Shown: positions 6,311-14,379 of the stretch, piece after piece | Position numbering within the stretch: the stretch's first letter is position 1 | Layout: each line of letters opens with the position of its first letter | Assembly (NCBI GenBank): GCA_045577755.1 | Contig: JAZNJA010000116.1 | Location: 1 to 30,161, forward strand | DNA from: CAMEON01 sp045577755 | GTDB lineage: Bacteria; Bacillota; Clostridia; Oscillospirales; CAG-272 | Direction of reading: 5' to 3' | Length of the DNA stretch: 30,161 bases | Made by a program: the position numbers and the translations under genes | Notes under the pieces: generated by a model | Told to the model about the DNA's origin: nothing | The model's input: the letters and a program-made list of their open reading frames with translations, nothing else | Database searches by the model: none

Positions 6311-7333
6311 TTATGCTTCTTTATGATCCCACCGCTCCAAGACCTTCTCGACCTCGGCAATGAGCTGCTCCTTGTTGGGCATATACAGCACGTATTTGGA
6401 GGCGAACAGATTGTTGGACAGCCCGCCGAGCGCGTACTCCGCGGCAAGGCTGTCCTTATCGGTACACAGAATGATACCGATGGGCGGGTTGTCGTCGCTG
6501 TCGTTGACCTCACTCGCGTAATAATTGAGGTACATATTGAGCTGACCCACGGCCTCGGGCATGAGCTTAGTGGTCTTCAGCTCAATGAGGACGTAGGAGC
6601 GCAGGATCTTATTGTAGAAGACCATATCCACGTAGTAATGGTGGTTTCCGAGGGTCACCCGCTGCTGGGTCCCCACGAACATAAAGCCCCGTCCCAGCTC
6701 CAGAAGGAATTTTTCGATCTGCGCCACCAGAGCCTTTTCCAGATCGCTTTCCAGAAGGGGCTTGTTTTCGGGAAGTCCCAAGAACTCGAACACGTAGGGG
6801 TCGCGGATGATGTCGGCGGGGGTGGCGATCTCGTTGCCCTTCAAGGCAAGGGAAAGTACCTTTTCCTTGTTGGCGTCCCCGCTCGACAAAAGCAGACGCT
6901 CAAACAGAGAGCTCTCGATCTGGCGGCGCAGCTCGCGGACGGACCAGCCTGCGTTGACGGTTTCCTTTTCGTAAAAGCTACGCTTATCGGCGTCCGAAAT
7001 GGATAGAAGCTCGCAGTAGTGAGACCAACTCAATTTAACAGACGCTGTCTGTTGAATCGTATACGTTTGGTAAAATCGTCTCATAAATTGAATATTGGAC
7101 ACCGAAAAGCCTTTGCCAAATTCCTTCGTCAGCTCTTTTGACAACACCTTCAAGGTTTGCTTTCCGTATTCGGCTCTTACAGAATCCGTCTGCTCGTATT
7201 CGCAGATCACCCTGCCGATCTCCCAATACGTATGCAGGAGTGTTGTGTTGACCTCCACGGCAATTCTCTGCCGCGAGGCCTCCAGCAATACCCGAACCTG
7301 CTCTACGAGGGCTTGATTTGTGAGTTCATTCAT
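6311..7333 (-). CDS. YhcG/DUF1016 PDDEXK nuclease-family protein
   Basis: 340 residues with the two-part DUF1016 layout: an N-terminal helical DNA-binding-like region (1-160, including SWSHYCELLSI and WSVRELRRQI) and a C-terminal PDDEXK nuclease fold. The catalytic set is visible in YYVDMVFYN (Asp236) and LIELKTTK (Glu251, Lys253). Members occur beside restriction or defence genes and mobile DNA, or alone as here, and are presumed DNA endonucleases. The ATG at 7333 follows GGGAGGT by 5 nt. The gene is visibly less GC-rich than neighbouring aspS (AAT, AAA and TAC codons are common), suggesting horizontal acquisition. No methyltransferase or antitoxin partner lies alongside. Confidence 0.9.
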   Translation of the reverse strand: MNELTNQALVEQVRVLLEASRQRIAVEVNTTLLHTYWEIGRVICEYEQTDSVRAEYGKQTLKVLSKELTKEFGKGFSVSNIQFMRRFYQTYTIQQTASVKLSWSHYCELLSISDADKRSFYEKETVNAGWSVRELRRQIESSLFERLLLSSGDANKEKVLSLALKGNEIATPADIIRDPYVFEFLGLPENKPLLESDLEKALVAQIEKFLLELGRGFMFVGTQQRVTLGNHHYYVDMVFYNKILRSYVLIELKTTKLMPEAVGQLNMYLNYYASEVNDSDDNPPIGIILCTDKDSLAAEYALGGLSNNLFASKYVLYMPNKEQLIAEVEKVLERWDHKEA

Positions 7334-7376
7334 AGGCTACCTCCCGATATGTCGTGTTTTTCGGTCGATCTCTACG

Positions 7377-7407
7377 CAAAGAGGGGAAACCGTTACCAGC
7401 TTCCCCT
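7377..7407 (-). terminator. Weak possible terminator after aspS
   Basis: On the minus strand, AGGGGAA (7407-7401) pairs with TTCCCCT (7388-7382) across a 12-nt loop, followed only by CTTTG. The poor T-run makes read-through into the nuclease gene likely. Confidence 0.35.
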
Positions 7408-7421
7408 TGTTTTTGTGATTC

Positions 7422-9215
7422 TTATTCCTCCTCAGCCACAACCGCAATCGCCAGCTCCTCCAAAGCCTTAGCGTCAGCAGGCGAAGGGCACTTGGTCATG
7501 AGCTCGCTGGCGTTCTGCACCTTGGGGAAGGCGATGACGTCGCGGATGTCCTCCAGACCGATGGAGAGGGCCACCAGACGGTCGAGACCGAAGGCCAGGC
7601 CGCCGTGAGGAGGCACGCCGTACTTGAAGGCCTCCAGGAGGAAGCCGAACTTCTCCTGGGCATCCTCGGGAGTGAAGCCCAGGACCTCGAACATCTTGGA
7701 CTGGATCTCACCCGAGTGGATACGGATGGAGCCGCCGCCCAGCTCGGTGCCGTTCAGCACGATATCGTAGGCCTTGGCGCGGACGCGGCCGGGGTCGGTG
7801 TCGATGTACTGCAGATCCTCCTCCATGGGCATGGTGAAGGGGTGGTGCTTGGCGTAGAAGCGGCCGTCCTCCTCGGAGTACTCCAAGAGGGGGAACTCGG
7901 TGACCCACAGGAACTTGAAGTCCTTGGGGTCGCACAGGCCCATCTTCTTGGCGCAGTGGCAACGGAGGGCGCCCAGGGCGTCGAAGACCACGGAGTTCTT
8001 GTCGGCCACGATGAGGATCAGGTCGCCGGGCTTTGCCTCCATGCGGGCCTTGATGGCCTCGTTCTCGGCCTCGGTGAGGAACTTGGCGTAGGAGGAGGAG
8101 ATGTCGCCGTTCTCGGCCCACTTCAGCCAGGCCAGGCCCTTGGCCTTGTAGGTCTTGACGAACTCGACCAGGGCGTCGATCTCCTTACGGGACATGGACG
8201 CGCCGCCGTTCACGTTGATGGCGCGGACAGAGCCGCCGTTTGCGATGGCACCGGCGAAGACCTTGAACTCGGTGCCTGCCAGAATGTCGGACAGGTTCTT
8301 CAGCTCAAAGCCGAAGCGGATGTCGGGCTTGTCCGAGCCGAAGCGATCCATGGCCTCGGCGTAGGGCATACGGATGAAGTCGCCGCCCAGGTCGATGCCG
8401 TAGAACTCCTTGAACATGAACTTGAGGAAGCCCTCGTGCATACGCATGACGTCGTCCTCATTCACAAAGGACATCTCGGTGTCGATCTGGGTGAACTCGG
8501 GCTGGCGGTCGGCGCGGAGGTCCTCGTCGCGGAAGCAACGGGCGATCTGGAAGTAGCGGTCAAAGCCCGAGACCATGAGCAGCTGCTTGTAGAGCTGGGG
8601 GGACTGGGGCAGAGCGTAGAACTTGCCGTGGTGGACACGGGAGGGCACGAGATAGTCTCTGGCTCCCTCGGGAGTGGGGGCGATGAGGCAGGGGGTCTCG
8701 ATGTCGATGAAGCCGTTGTTGGCGTAGTAATCACGGGCCAGCTTGGTGATCCTGGAGCGGGCCATGATGTTGTAGGCCATGTCGGGACGGCGGAGGTCGA
8801 GGTAGCGGTGCTGGAGACGGAGCTCGGGCTTGACGGGGCTATTCTCCACGATCTCGAAGGGAGGGGTCTGGGAGGCGGAGAGGATCTTCAGCCGGGAGAC
8901 GGCGATCTCGATCTCACCCGTGGGGATGTTCTTGTTGACCGCACCCTCGCCGCGGCGGCGGACGGTACCGTGGGCGCAGAGGACGAACTCGGCGCGCACA
9001 GAGAAGGCCTTGGAAAAGACCTCGCGGTCGGTGGCGTCGTCAAAGGCCAGCTGGACGATACCCGATCTGTCGCGGAGGTCGATGAAGATGAGGGCGCCCA
9101 GGTCTCTCTGCTTCTGGGCCCAGCCCATGACGCAGACGGTCTGGCCTACGTTCTCTGCGGTAAGCTCGGCGCACAGGCAGGTGCGCTTGTCGAGGTTGGT
9201 TAATAGTTCTGCCAT
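7422..9215 (-). CDS. aspS: Aspartate--tRNA ligase
   Basis: 597 residues, the usual bacterial AspRS length. An N-terminal OB-fold anticodon-binding domain (about 15-105; VMGWAQKQRDLG, FIDLRDRSGIVQ) is followed by a class II catalytic core with LPQSPQLYKQLLM, the motif 2 region QIARCFRDEDLRADRQPEFT, a bacterial GAD-type insertion, and motif 3 GGLAFGLDRLVAL near the C-terminus. It charges tRNA-Asp in the cytoplasm; whether it is discriminating cannot be decided by eye. The ATG at 9215 was chosen because AGAAGG lies 9 nt upstream and MAELLTNLDKRT is a normal start; the frame is open further upstream. No T-box leader was found. The upstream gap holds a large inverted repeat, and no convincing promoter was seen. 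Confidence 0.97.
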   Translation of the reverse strand: MAELLTNLDKRTCLCAELTAENVGQTVCVMGWAQKQRDLGALIFIDLRDRSGIVQLAFDDATDREVFSKAFSVRAEFVLCAHGTVRRRGEGAVNKNIPTGEIEIAVSRLKILSASQTPPFEIVENSPVKPELRLQHRYLDLRRPDMAYNIMARSRITKLARDYYANNGFIDIETPCLIAPTPEGARDYLVPSRVHHGKFYALPQSPQLYKQLLMVSGFDRYFQIARCFRDEDLRADRQPEFTQIDTEMSFVNEDDVMRMHEGFLKFMFKEFYGIDLGGDFIRMPYAEAMDRFGSDKPDIRFGFELKNLSDILAGTEFKVFAGAIANGGSVRAINVNGGASMSRKEIDALVEFVKTYKAKGLAWLKWAENGDISSSYAKFLTEAENEAIKARMEAKPGDLILIVADKNSVVFDALGALRCHCAKKMGLCDPKDFKFLWVTEFPLLEYSEEDGRFYAKHHPFTMPMEEDLQYIDTDPGRVRAKAYDIVLNGTELGGGSIRIHSGEIQSKMFEVLGFTPEDAQEKFGFLLEAFKYGVPPHGGLAFGLDRLVALSIGLEDIRDVIAFPKVQNASELMTKCPSPADAKALEELAIAVVAEEE

Positions 9216-9284
9216 GTTTATTTTCCTTCTTTCGATGAAATATCTATTGACGGATCGTAGTTGACCCTCGGTCAACGGGATCCT

Positions 9285-9429
9285 TTGTAGGGAGCGACGC
9301 CCTCGTCGCTCCGCAACCGAAAACATACCGTCACGTATGGGTCACGAAACGATTCACCACGGGTCGGCATATATCCGAAACTATTGGTAAGCCAACGTGG
9401 CGGAGCGACGAGGGCGTCGCTCCCTACAA
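9285..9429. repeat. Perfect 30-bp inverted repeat element between aspS and the phosphoribosyltransferase gene
   Basis: The arms at 9285-9314 and 9400-9429 are exact reverse complements over 30 bp with an 85-bp centre. Each arm is itself a hairpin (GGAGCGACG-CCCT-CGTCGCTCC). The outer ends read TTGTAGGGA and TCCCTACAA, like two other elements in the window. No ORF or transposase is inside. It resembles a paired REP or small MITE-like element. Confidence 0.85.
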
Positions 9430-9437
9430 TAATACGA

Positions 9438-10001
9438 TCAATTCAGAGGCTTGCCGTCCTTGGTGAACAGGGGCAGCTTCTCCAGATACACCAGATCCGT
9501 ACGGTCGGCGGCCTTACCCTCGGCCAGGATGGTGGCGCGGCCGCAAACGATACCGCCTGCCGCCTCCACCAGCTGCTCCAGGGCGTGCATGGAGTCGCCC
9601 AGGGACACCACGTCGTCCACGATGAGGATGCGCTTGCCCTTCATGAGGGCGGCGTCGTTCCCGTCCAGGTAGAGGTGCTGCTCACGATTGGTGGTGATGG
9701 AGTTGACCTTGACGTCCAGGATGTCTCTCATGTACAGCTTGGTCCCCTTGCGGGCCAGCATATACTTCTGATTGCCCGCCAGGCGCGCCATCTCGTGGAT
9801 CAGGGGAATACCCTTGGCCTCGGCGGTGATCATGTAGTCGTACTCGGGGACCTTGGCGAGGAGGGCTTCGGCACAGGCGGTGGTCAGCTCGGGGTCACCG
9901 AAGATGACGAAGGCGCCGATCATGAGGTCCTCGGTCAGGGGGCAGAGGGGGAGGGCGCGGTCACAGCCCGCGATGGTCATTTTGTAGTACATCTGTTCCA
10001 T
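9438..10001 (-). CDS. Phosphoribosyltransferase-family protein (adenine/xanthine PRT-like)
   Basis: 187 residues with a type I phosphoribosyltransferase fold. The PRPP-binding loop is RILIVDDVVSLGDS (124-137) and the pyrophosphate loop region is ITAEAKGIPLIHEMA (58-72). Spacing and the YMLARKGTKLYM segment resemble adenine or xanthine phosphoribosyltransferases of purine salvage, which turn base plus PRPP into a nucleotide, but the base cannot be assigned. The ATG at 10001 follows AAAGG by about 9 nt. It begins 27 nt after the M48 protease stop and ends a five-gene same-strand run, so it is probably co-transcribed. It could also be a regulatory PRT homologue. Confidence 0.85.
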   Translation of the reverse strand: MEQMYYKMTIAGCDRALPLCPLTEDLMIGAFVIFGDPELTTACAEALLAKVPEYDYMITAEAKGIPLIHEMARLAGNQKYMLARKGTKLYMRDILDVKVNSITTNREQHLYLDGNDAALMKGKRILIVDDVVSLGDSMHALEQLVEAAGGIVCGRATILAEGKAADRTDLVYLEKLPLFTKDGKPLN

Positions 10002-10028
10002 AGTGCAATTCCTTTCGTTTATGTAAGG

Positions 10029-11297
10029 TCAGGATACGTCGGACTTGCTTCCACGCTCCCCCCGCTTCTCCTGCGCCCGGCGCACGACCTGGATGCGCTC
10101 GCCCAGGGTGGGGTGGGAGTCCCCGATGGCGGAGAGGAAGGGGTGGGGATTGAGGTCGGCCAGGCTGTCGCGGTGGAGGCGGGTCAGGGCCTCGACCAGA
10201 GCGTCGCCCAGGCCGTTCTCCACGGCGAAGGTATCCGCCGCCCGCTCGAAACGGCGGGAGAGGATGTTGATGGGGGCCATGAGGATGGTCATGACAGGCC
10301 CCAGCACCACGGCGGACAGGGCGATGAAGGCACCCGCCGCGTTGTAGGTATCAAAGCCCAGGGCGAGGCTGACGGTCTCGCTGGTGAGCATGAAGGTGAT
10401 GAGGAGGGACATGGCGGCGTAGATGATGGCTTGGAGTCCCACCAGCTTGAGGGTATCGCGGTGCTTGGCGTGACCCAGCTCGTGGGCAAAAACCGCGGTG
10501 ATCTCATCCTCGGTGTAGTTGTCTACCAGATTGTCGAAGAGGGCGATCTTCTTGCCCTTCCCGAGACCCGTGCAGAAGGCGTTGGCGCGGGTGGTTCGCT
10601 TGGAGGCGTTCATGACGTAGATCTCCTTGGCGGTGTAGCCGTGGGCGGCGAAGAGACCCATGAGTCGGTCGCGGAGCTCGCCCTCGGGCAGGGGGGTGAA
10701 CTTGTAGAACAGCTTCTGGAAGAAGAGGGAGAAGAAGGAGGTGATCACCATGATCAGCATGAGGATCAGGAACAGACCCAGAGCCATCCACATACCCATG
10801 AGCCATTGCAGGGTGTAGGCCAGCATCATGAGGGCGGTATTGAGGACGGTATTCAGGATCAGATTCTTGACCTGATCCAGCCAAAAGGTCTTTTTGGTGG
10901 ACTTGTTGAAGCCGTACTTTTCCTCGATCACGAAGGTGAAGTAGTAGTTGGTGGGGATCTCCAGGATGTGGGAGACCACCGAGAACACCAGCATGAGGAT
11001 CACCGCGCCCCACGTCCCCGTGACGCCGATGGCGTTGTATACCCAAGCGAAGAGATCGAAGGCGAAGACCGCCAGGGTGAACAGGGTCATGAAAATGTTG
11101 TGGTAGAAGCCCATGCGCTTCTTTTCCTTGGTGTAGGCCACCCAGCGGTTATACTGCTCGGTGTCGTAGATGCCCTTCACGCAGTCGGGGAGGGGCTTTT
11201 TGCGCTGGGCCGCCGACAGGAGGTAGTGGGTCAGGGACCACGCGTACTCCAAGAGGATCAGCGCCAGCAGGATATACTTGAAGAACACAGGATTCAT
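10029..11297 (-). CDS. Ste24-like M48 zinc metalloprotease
   Basis: 422 residues with an N-terminal membrane domain (about six helices; CAAX-protease-1 N-terminal type) and an M48 peptidase domain. The zinc site is AHELGHAKHRD (His272, Glu273, His276) with the third ligand in RRFERAADTFA (Glu351, Asp355), matching Ste24/CAAX prenyl protease 1. Bacterial homologues are thought to act in membrane-protein quality control. The ATG at 11297 overlaps the thiI stop by 4 nt (ATGA) and has GAGGTGAG upstream, showing translational coupling. Two further hydrophobic segments (about 285-305 and 318-340) fit the family. Confidence 0.92.
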   Translation of the reverse strand: MNPVFFKYILLALILLEYAWSLTHYLLSAAQRKKPLPDCVKGIYDTEQYNRWVAYTKEKKRMGFYHNIFMTLFTLAVFAFDLFAWVYNAIGVTGTWGAVILMLVFSVVSHILEIPTNYYFTFVIEEKYGFNKSTKKTFWLDQVKNLILNTVLNTALMMLAYTLQWLMGMWMALGLFLILMLIMVITSFFSLFFQKLFYKFTPLPEGELRDRLMGLFAAHGYTAKEIYVMNASKRTTRANAFCTGLGKGKKIALFDNLVDNYTEDEITAVFAHELGHAKHRDTLKLVGLQAIIYAAMSLLITFMLTSETVSLALGFDTYNAAGAFIALSAVVLGPVMTILMAPINILSRRFERAADTFAVENGLGDALVEALTRLHRDSLADLNPHPFLSAIGDSHPTLGERIQVVRRAQEKRGERGSKSDVS

Positions 11298-12490
11298 TGT
11301 CTCACCTCATACCCCTCGGGGGTCACGTCCACGCGGTACATCCCCTCCAGGGCCTCCTCCACCAGCTCGTCGAAGGGGAGCTTCTGCTCCTGGGCCAGCA
11401 CCTTCTTGAGGTCGGGGCGGGTACGGGGGTGGCGGGGGGTGAAGACGGTGCAGCAGTCTTCAAAGGGCTCGATGGAGGTTTCGAAGGTACCGATCTTGCG
11501 GGCGGTGACCACGATATCCTCCTTGTCCAGGCCAATGCAGGGACGGAAGACGGGGTGGGTGGCTACGGGGTCGGTGACGCCGATGGCCTCGGTGGTCTGG
11601 GAGGCCACCTGGCCCAAGGACTCGCCCGTGACCAGAGCGCCGCAGTAGAATTTCGATGCCACGCGGTCGGCTATGGCCATCATGTAGCGGCGGAGGAGGA
11701 GGGTGAAGTAGTCCTCGTCGCAGTGCTTGACCAGCTCCTCCTGGACCTTGGTCAGGGACACCACGTGGACGATCATCTCATCGTTGTTGTATTCCGACAC
11801 GATCTGGGCCAGGCGGAGGACCTTATCGCGGGCCATCTCGCTGGTGTAGGGGAAGGACTCAAAGTGGATGGCTTCCATGGTCATGCCGCGCTTGGCCATC
11901 ATGTAGCCCGCCACGGGGGAGTCGATACCTCCCGAAAGCAGGAGCAGGCCGCGGCCATTGGAGCCAACGGGCATACCGCCCGCGCCCTTGATGGGACCGG
12001 GATGGACGTAGGCGGCGTACTCGCGCACCTCTACGCGGACGGTCACGTCGGGGTTATGGACGTCCACCTTCATACGAGGGCAAGCCGCCAAGATGGCACC
12101 GCCCGCCTCGCGGGAGATCTCAATGGAATCCAGGGGGAAATTCTTGTCGGAGCGCTTGGACTCCACCTTGAAGGTCTTCTTCCCCGCCAGATGGGGAGGA
12201 ATGTACTCTTTGACGGTCTCCAGAATGCTCTCCATGTTCTTCTCGCAGACGGCAGCGCGGCAGATGGCCACGATGCCGAAGACCTTGCCGGCGGCGGCCA
12301 TCATGCCGTCCATGTCACAGAAATCACTCTTGGGCTCCACGTAGATGGTGCTCTGGGAGCGGTAGATCTCAAAATCCCCGAAGGGCTTGGCCTTGTGGCG
12401 GAGCTGGCGGAGGAGCATATCCTCGAAGTAGCGCTTGTTGGCGCCCTTGAGGACGATCTCGCCGTATTTGAGCAGCAGAATCTCTTTCAT
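11294..12490 (-). CDS. thiI: tRNA 4-thiouridine synthase ThiI (no rhodanese domain)
   Basis: 398 residues: an N-terminal ferredoxin-like/NFLD region, a THUMP RNA-binding domain (about 60-165) and a PP-loop adenylating domain with LLLLSGGIDSPVAGYMM (SGGIDSP at 186-192). DCCTVFTPRHPRTRP (345-359) matches the family. ThiI activates U8 of tRNA with ATP and transfers sulfur from an IscS-type cysteine desulfurase; in some bacteria it also feeds thiamine synthesis. The rhodanese domain of E. coli ThiI is absent, as usual in Firmicutes. No cysteine desulfurase gene lies in this operon, though one is often adjacent. The ATG at 12490 lies 2 nt after the DUF2007 stop with GGAGGA upstream. Loss would leave tRNAs unprotected as near-UV sensors. 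Confidence 0.96.
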   Translation of the reverse strand: MKEILLLKYGEIVLKGANKRYFEDMLLRQLRHKAKPFGDFEIYRSQSTIYVEPKSDFCDMDGMMAAAGKVFGIVAICRAAVCEKNMESILETVKEYIPPHLAGKKTFKVESKRSDKNFPLDSIEISREAGGAILAACPRMKVDVHNPDVTVRVEVREYAAYVHPGPIKGAGGMPVGSNGRGLLLLSGGIDSPVAGYMMAKRGMTMEAIHFESFPYTSEMARDKVLRLAQIVSEYNNDEMIVHVVSLTKVQEELVKHCDEDYFTLLLRRYMMAIADRVASKFYCGALVTGESLGQVASQTTEAIGVTDPVATHPVFRPCIGLDKEDIVVTARKIGTFETSIEPFEDCCTVFTPRHPRTRPDLKKVLAQEQKLPFDELVEEALEGMYRVDVTPEGYEVRQ

Positions 12491-12492
12491 GG

Positions 12493-12852
12493 TCAGTCGT
12501 CCTCCTCGGAGTCACAGGCGGAAGCGTCCTCGGCGGCCTCCTCCACCGTGATCTCGTTGCCGTCGTCATCCACGAAGGTGATCTCGGCATCCTCCAGACC
12601 CGCCACCAGAGCCTTAGCGGTCTCGTAGGCGTCGGTAGGGACGTAGACGTCGGTACCAAACAGGGAAAATCCTGTCAGAATGCGCATAGCCGAGCCGGTT
12701 CCCCGCTCGCGGACCAGGTAGGGGATACCCTCATCCTCCAGCATACCGCGGACGATGCCCAGCACCGCCACGTCGTAGACGGTGATCAGATGGGATACCT
12801 CGTCTCCGTCCGAGATCTTATGGGGCTTTTCCAAACCGAACAGATCAGACAT
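12493..12852 (-). CDS. DUF2007 domain protein
   Basis: 119 residues. The core SHLITVYDVAVLGIVRGMLEDEGIPYLV...FGTDVYVP...YETAKALV fits DUF2007, a small alpha-beta domain annotated as a putative signal-transducing protein with no proven biochemical role. The C-terminal 35 residues are very acidic (FVDDDGNEITVEEAAED, CDSEEDD). The ATG at 12852 was preferred over an upstream in-frame start because AAGGAGG lies 6 nt before it. It overlaps the exonuclease stop by 8 nt and ends 2 nt before thiI, so all three genes are translationally coupled. The link to ThiI is positional only. Confidence 0.85.
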   Translation of the reverse strand: MSDLFGLEKPHKISDGDEVSHLITVYDVAVLGIVRGMLEDEGIPYLVRERGTGSAMRILTGFSLFGTDVYVPTDAYETAKALVAGLEDAEITFVDDDGNEITVEEAAEDASACDSEEDD

Positions 12853-14050
12853 AGCTTTCCTCCTTTTCCTCATGGGCGGGATGTACGAACTCGCCGGTGG
12901 CCTCGTTGAAGGCGGGGGCGGCGGCGGGGGTCAGGGCGCTGTAATCGGGAAGCTCGGGCATGGGGGTGGTGTAATAGTTGGGGAACAGAGCCTCCCAGAC
13001 CTTCATGCAGGCGATGGTGTCGGCAATGGAGGAGTGGGGGATACCGTCCCAACCGATGTTCAGGGTACGCATGGCGTCCACCAGAGAGGCGTGGTTGTCG
13101 TCGGGGTAGTGCTCACTCTGGAAGCGGACGAACTCCAAGGCGCAGCAGCGGGTCTTCTTGCGGAGGGCCTCCTGCTCGCTGATGGAATCGTAGATGTACT
13201 TGATGTGGCTGTAGTCGGTGGAGACACCGAAGGCGATGAGGTTATCGGCGTTTGCGAACATCTCCTTCAGGGTGGGGATGATGTCGTCCAGCAGGGGGGC
13301 ATCCTGTACCATGGCGGGGGTGATGCCGTGGATCTTCTCGGTGCGGTTCCACTTCTTCTTGCGCAGGGGCTTGACCAGGGTATCCATGAGGACTTCACCG
13401 TTTGCATTGGTGATGGAGACCGAAATGATCTCGTCGTGATCGTACACGCCGGTCAGCTCCAGGTCGAAGAACAGGACTCGCTCGCGCTCCATGCCGAAGG
13501 ACTGCTCACGGTAGGCGTCACCCTCGGCGCGGCGGATAGCCAGATCACTCTCAAAGCAGGCGCGGCACATCTTGCGCTTGTAGCGGACGTCCTTGCCGCA
13601 GACGGTGCATTTGAGAGGACGGCGGACGGCGGTGCGCTTGTCGTAGAAGTAGATCATGGTGCCGTCGGAGCGGAGGTTGTAGGCCACGGGCTCCTCCACC
13701 ACGTCGTAGTTCATCTGATCCAGCCGCTCACGGGTGTAAAAGCCCATGGCGGCGGCGCGCTTGGTGGAAAGCTTTTCCACCTCGGCACCGCTGTCCAGCT
13801 CAATGACGTCCACAGGCTCGTGCTCGTCCATCATGGGCTTGTACCACAGCTCGGGGGCGGCCTCGGTGACTCTGGCGGGGTCGTAGTAGAAGGTCAGGTC
13901 GTCCCCCTCGCCCGAGCAGGCGGCGGGATTTCCCACGGGGGAGAGATGCATCATGTCCAGCATCTCACGGGTGAGGTAGGAGCGGCGGTCGGCCTCCTCG
14001 GGGGTCATCTTCGGGATGCTGACGCCCGAGGGGAGTTTCACGGTTTCCAT
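12845..14050 (-). CDS. DnaQ-like DEDDh exonuclease-domain protein with duplicated N-terminal module and zinc finger
   Basis: 401 residues. A C-terminal 3'-5' exonuclease-like domain (about 190-360) shows FFDLELTG (Asp196, Glu198), IHGITPAMVQDAP, STDYSHI (Asp279) and HSSIADT (His339, Asp344), a plausible DEDDh set for degrading DNA or RNA ends. Before it, CTVCGK...CRAC (Cys148, 151, 162, 165) is a likely zinc finger. Residues 24-63 and 103-143 are two copies of one module (YLTREMLDMM / FYTRERLDQM, then LTFYYDPARV / MIYFYDKRTA). The ATG at 14050 was chosen over a TTG at 14077 because AAAGGA precedes it. It leads a coupled operon. No family name was recognised for the N-terminal half. Confidence 0.8.
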   Translation of the reverse strand: METVKLPSGVSIPKMTPEEADRRSYLTREMLDMMHLSPVGNPAACSGEGDDLTFYYDPARVTEAAPELWYKPMMDEHEPVDVIELDSGAEVEKLSTKRAAAMGFYTRERLDQMNYDVVEEPVAYNLRSDGTMIYFYDKRTAVRRPLKCTVCGKDVRYKRKMCRACFESDLAIRRAEGDAYREQSFGMERERVLFFDLELTGVYDHDEIISVSITNANGEVLMDTLVKPLRKKKWNRTEKIHGITPAMVQDAPLLDDIIPTLKEMFANADNLIAFGVSTDYSHIKYIYDSISEQEALRKKTRCCALEFVRFQSEHYPDDNHASLVDAMRTLNIGWDGIPHSSIADTIACMKVWEALFPNYYTTPMPELPDYSALTPAAAPAFNEATGEFVHPAHEEKEESYV

Positions 14051-14231
14051 TGGTTTGATTTCCTTTCGTATGTTCAATTCTATATACGGGCGGTATCCGT
14101 TCCAAAAGGGGACGGCCTCACGCCCTTACACCGCCACCCGGCGGCAGGTAAACAAAGGGGGAAATGGAGGCGGACTCTGCCAAACAGGTATCAAGCCACA
14201 CTCTTCCATATTACATAATCATACAGAGTAT
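14051..14231 (-). other. Long 5' leader of the exonuclease-thiI operon
   Basis: About 175 nt lie between the predicted transcription start and the ATG. A short GC-rich hairpin, CCGCC-ACCC-GGCGG (14131-14144), is visible. No known riboswitch or T-box was recognised. Confidence 0.4.
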
Positions 14232-14260
14232 AGTATAGCACAAATCGCGAAAAGAATCAA
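14232..14260 (-). promoter_or_regulatory. Promoter of the exonuclease-DUF2007-thiI-M48-PRT operon
   Basis: On the minus strand TTGATT (14260-14255), 17 bp and TATACT (14237-14232). It is the only sigma-A-like promoter seen ahead of five closely spaced genes. Confidence 0.75.
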
Positions 14261-14343
14261 GGGGGTATGGGGAAATATCCCGTGAAAAAGTTGACGAAAA
14301 ACGGCGGGAGCTGTCGTGGGCGGTTTGGTTTTTCGGTCAACAC

Positions 14344-14374
14344 AAAAAACCACCCCGAGGTGAGTCGGGGTGGT
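14344..14374 (-). terminator. Terminator of the sigma/anti-sigma operon
   Basis: On the minus strand, 5 nt after the stop, ACCACCCCGA (14374-14365) pairs perfectly with TCGGGGTGGT (14358-14349), followed by TTTTTG. Confidence 0.92.
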
Positions 14375-14379
14375 GGGGG

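Noticed and set aside
9216..9300. T-box leader for aspS
   Set aside because: No T-box sequence (AGGGTGGNACCGCG-like) and the gap is filled by an inverted repeat; the palindrome GTTGACC-GAG-GGTCAAC alone is not evidence.
9285..9429. Insertion sequence
   Set aside because: Only 145 bp, no transposase and no visible target duplication.
5633..11297. CAAX-processing pathway from the ICMT-like methyltransferase plus Ste24-like protease
   Set aside because: The two genes are 4 kb apart in different operons, no prenyltransferase is present, and both families have prenylation-independent bacterial members.
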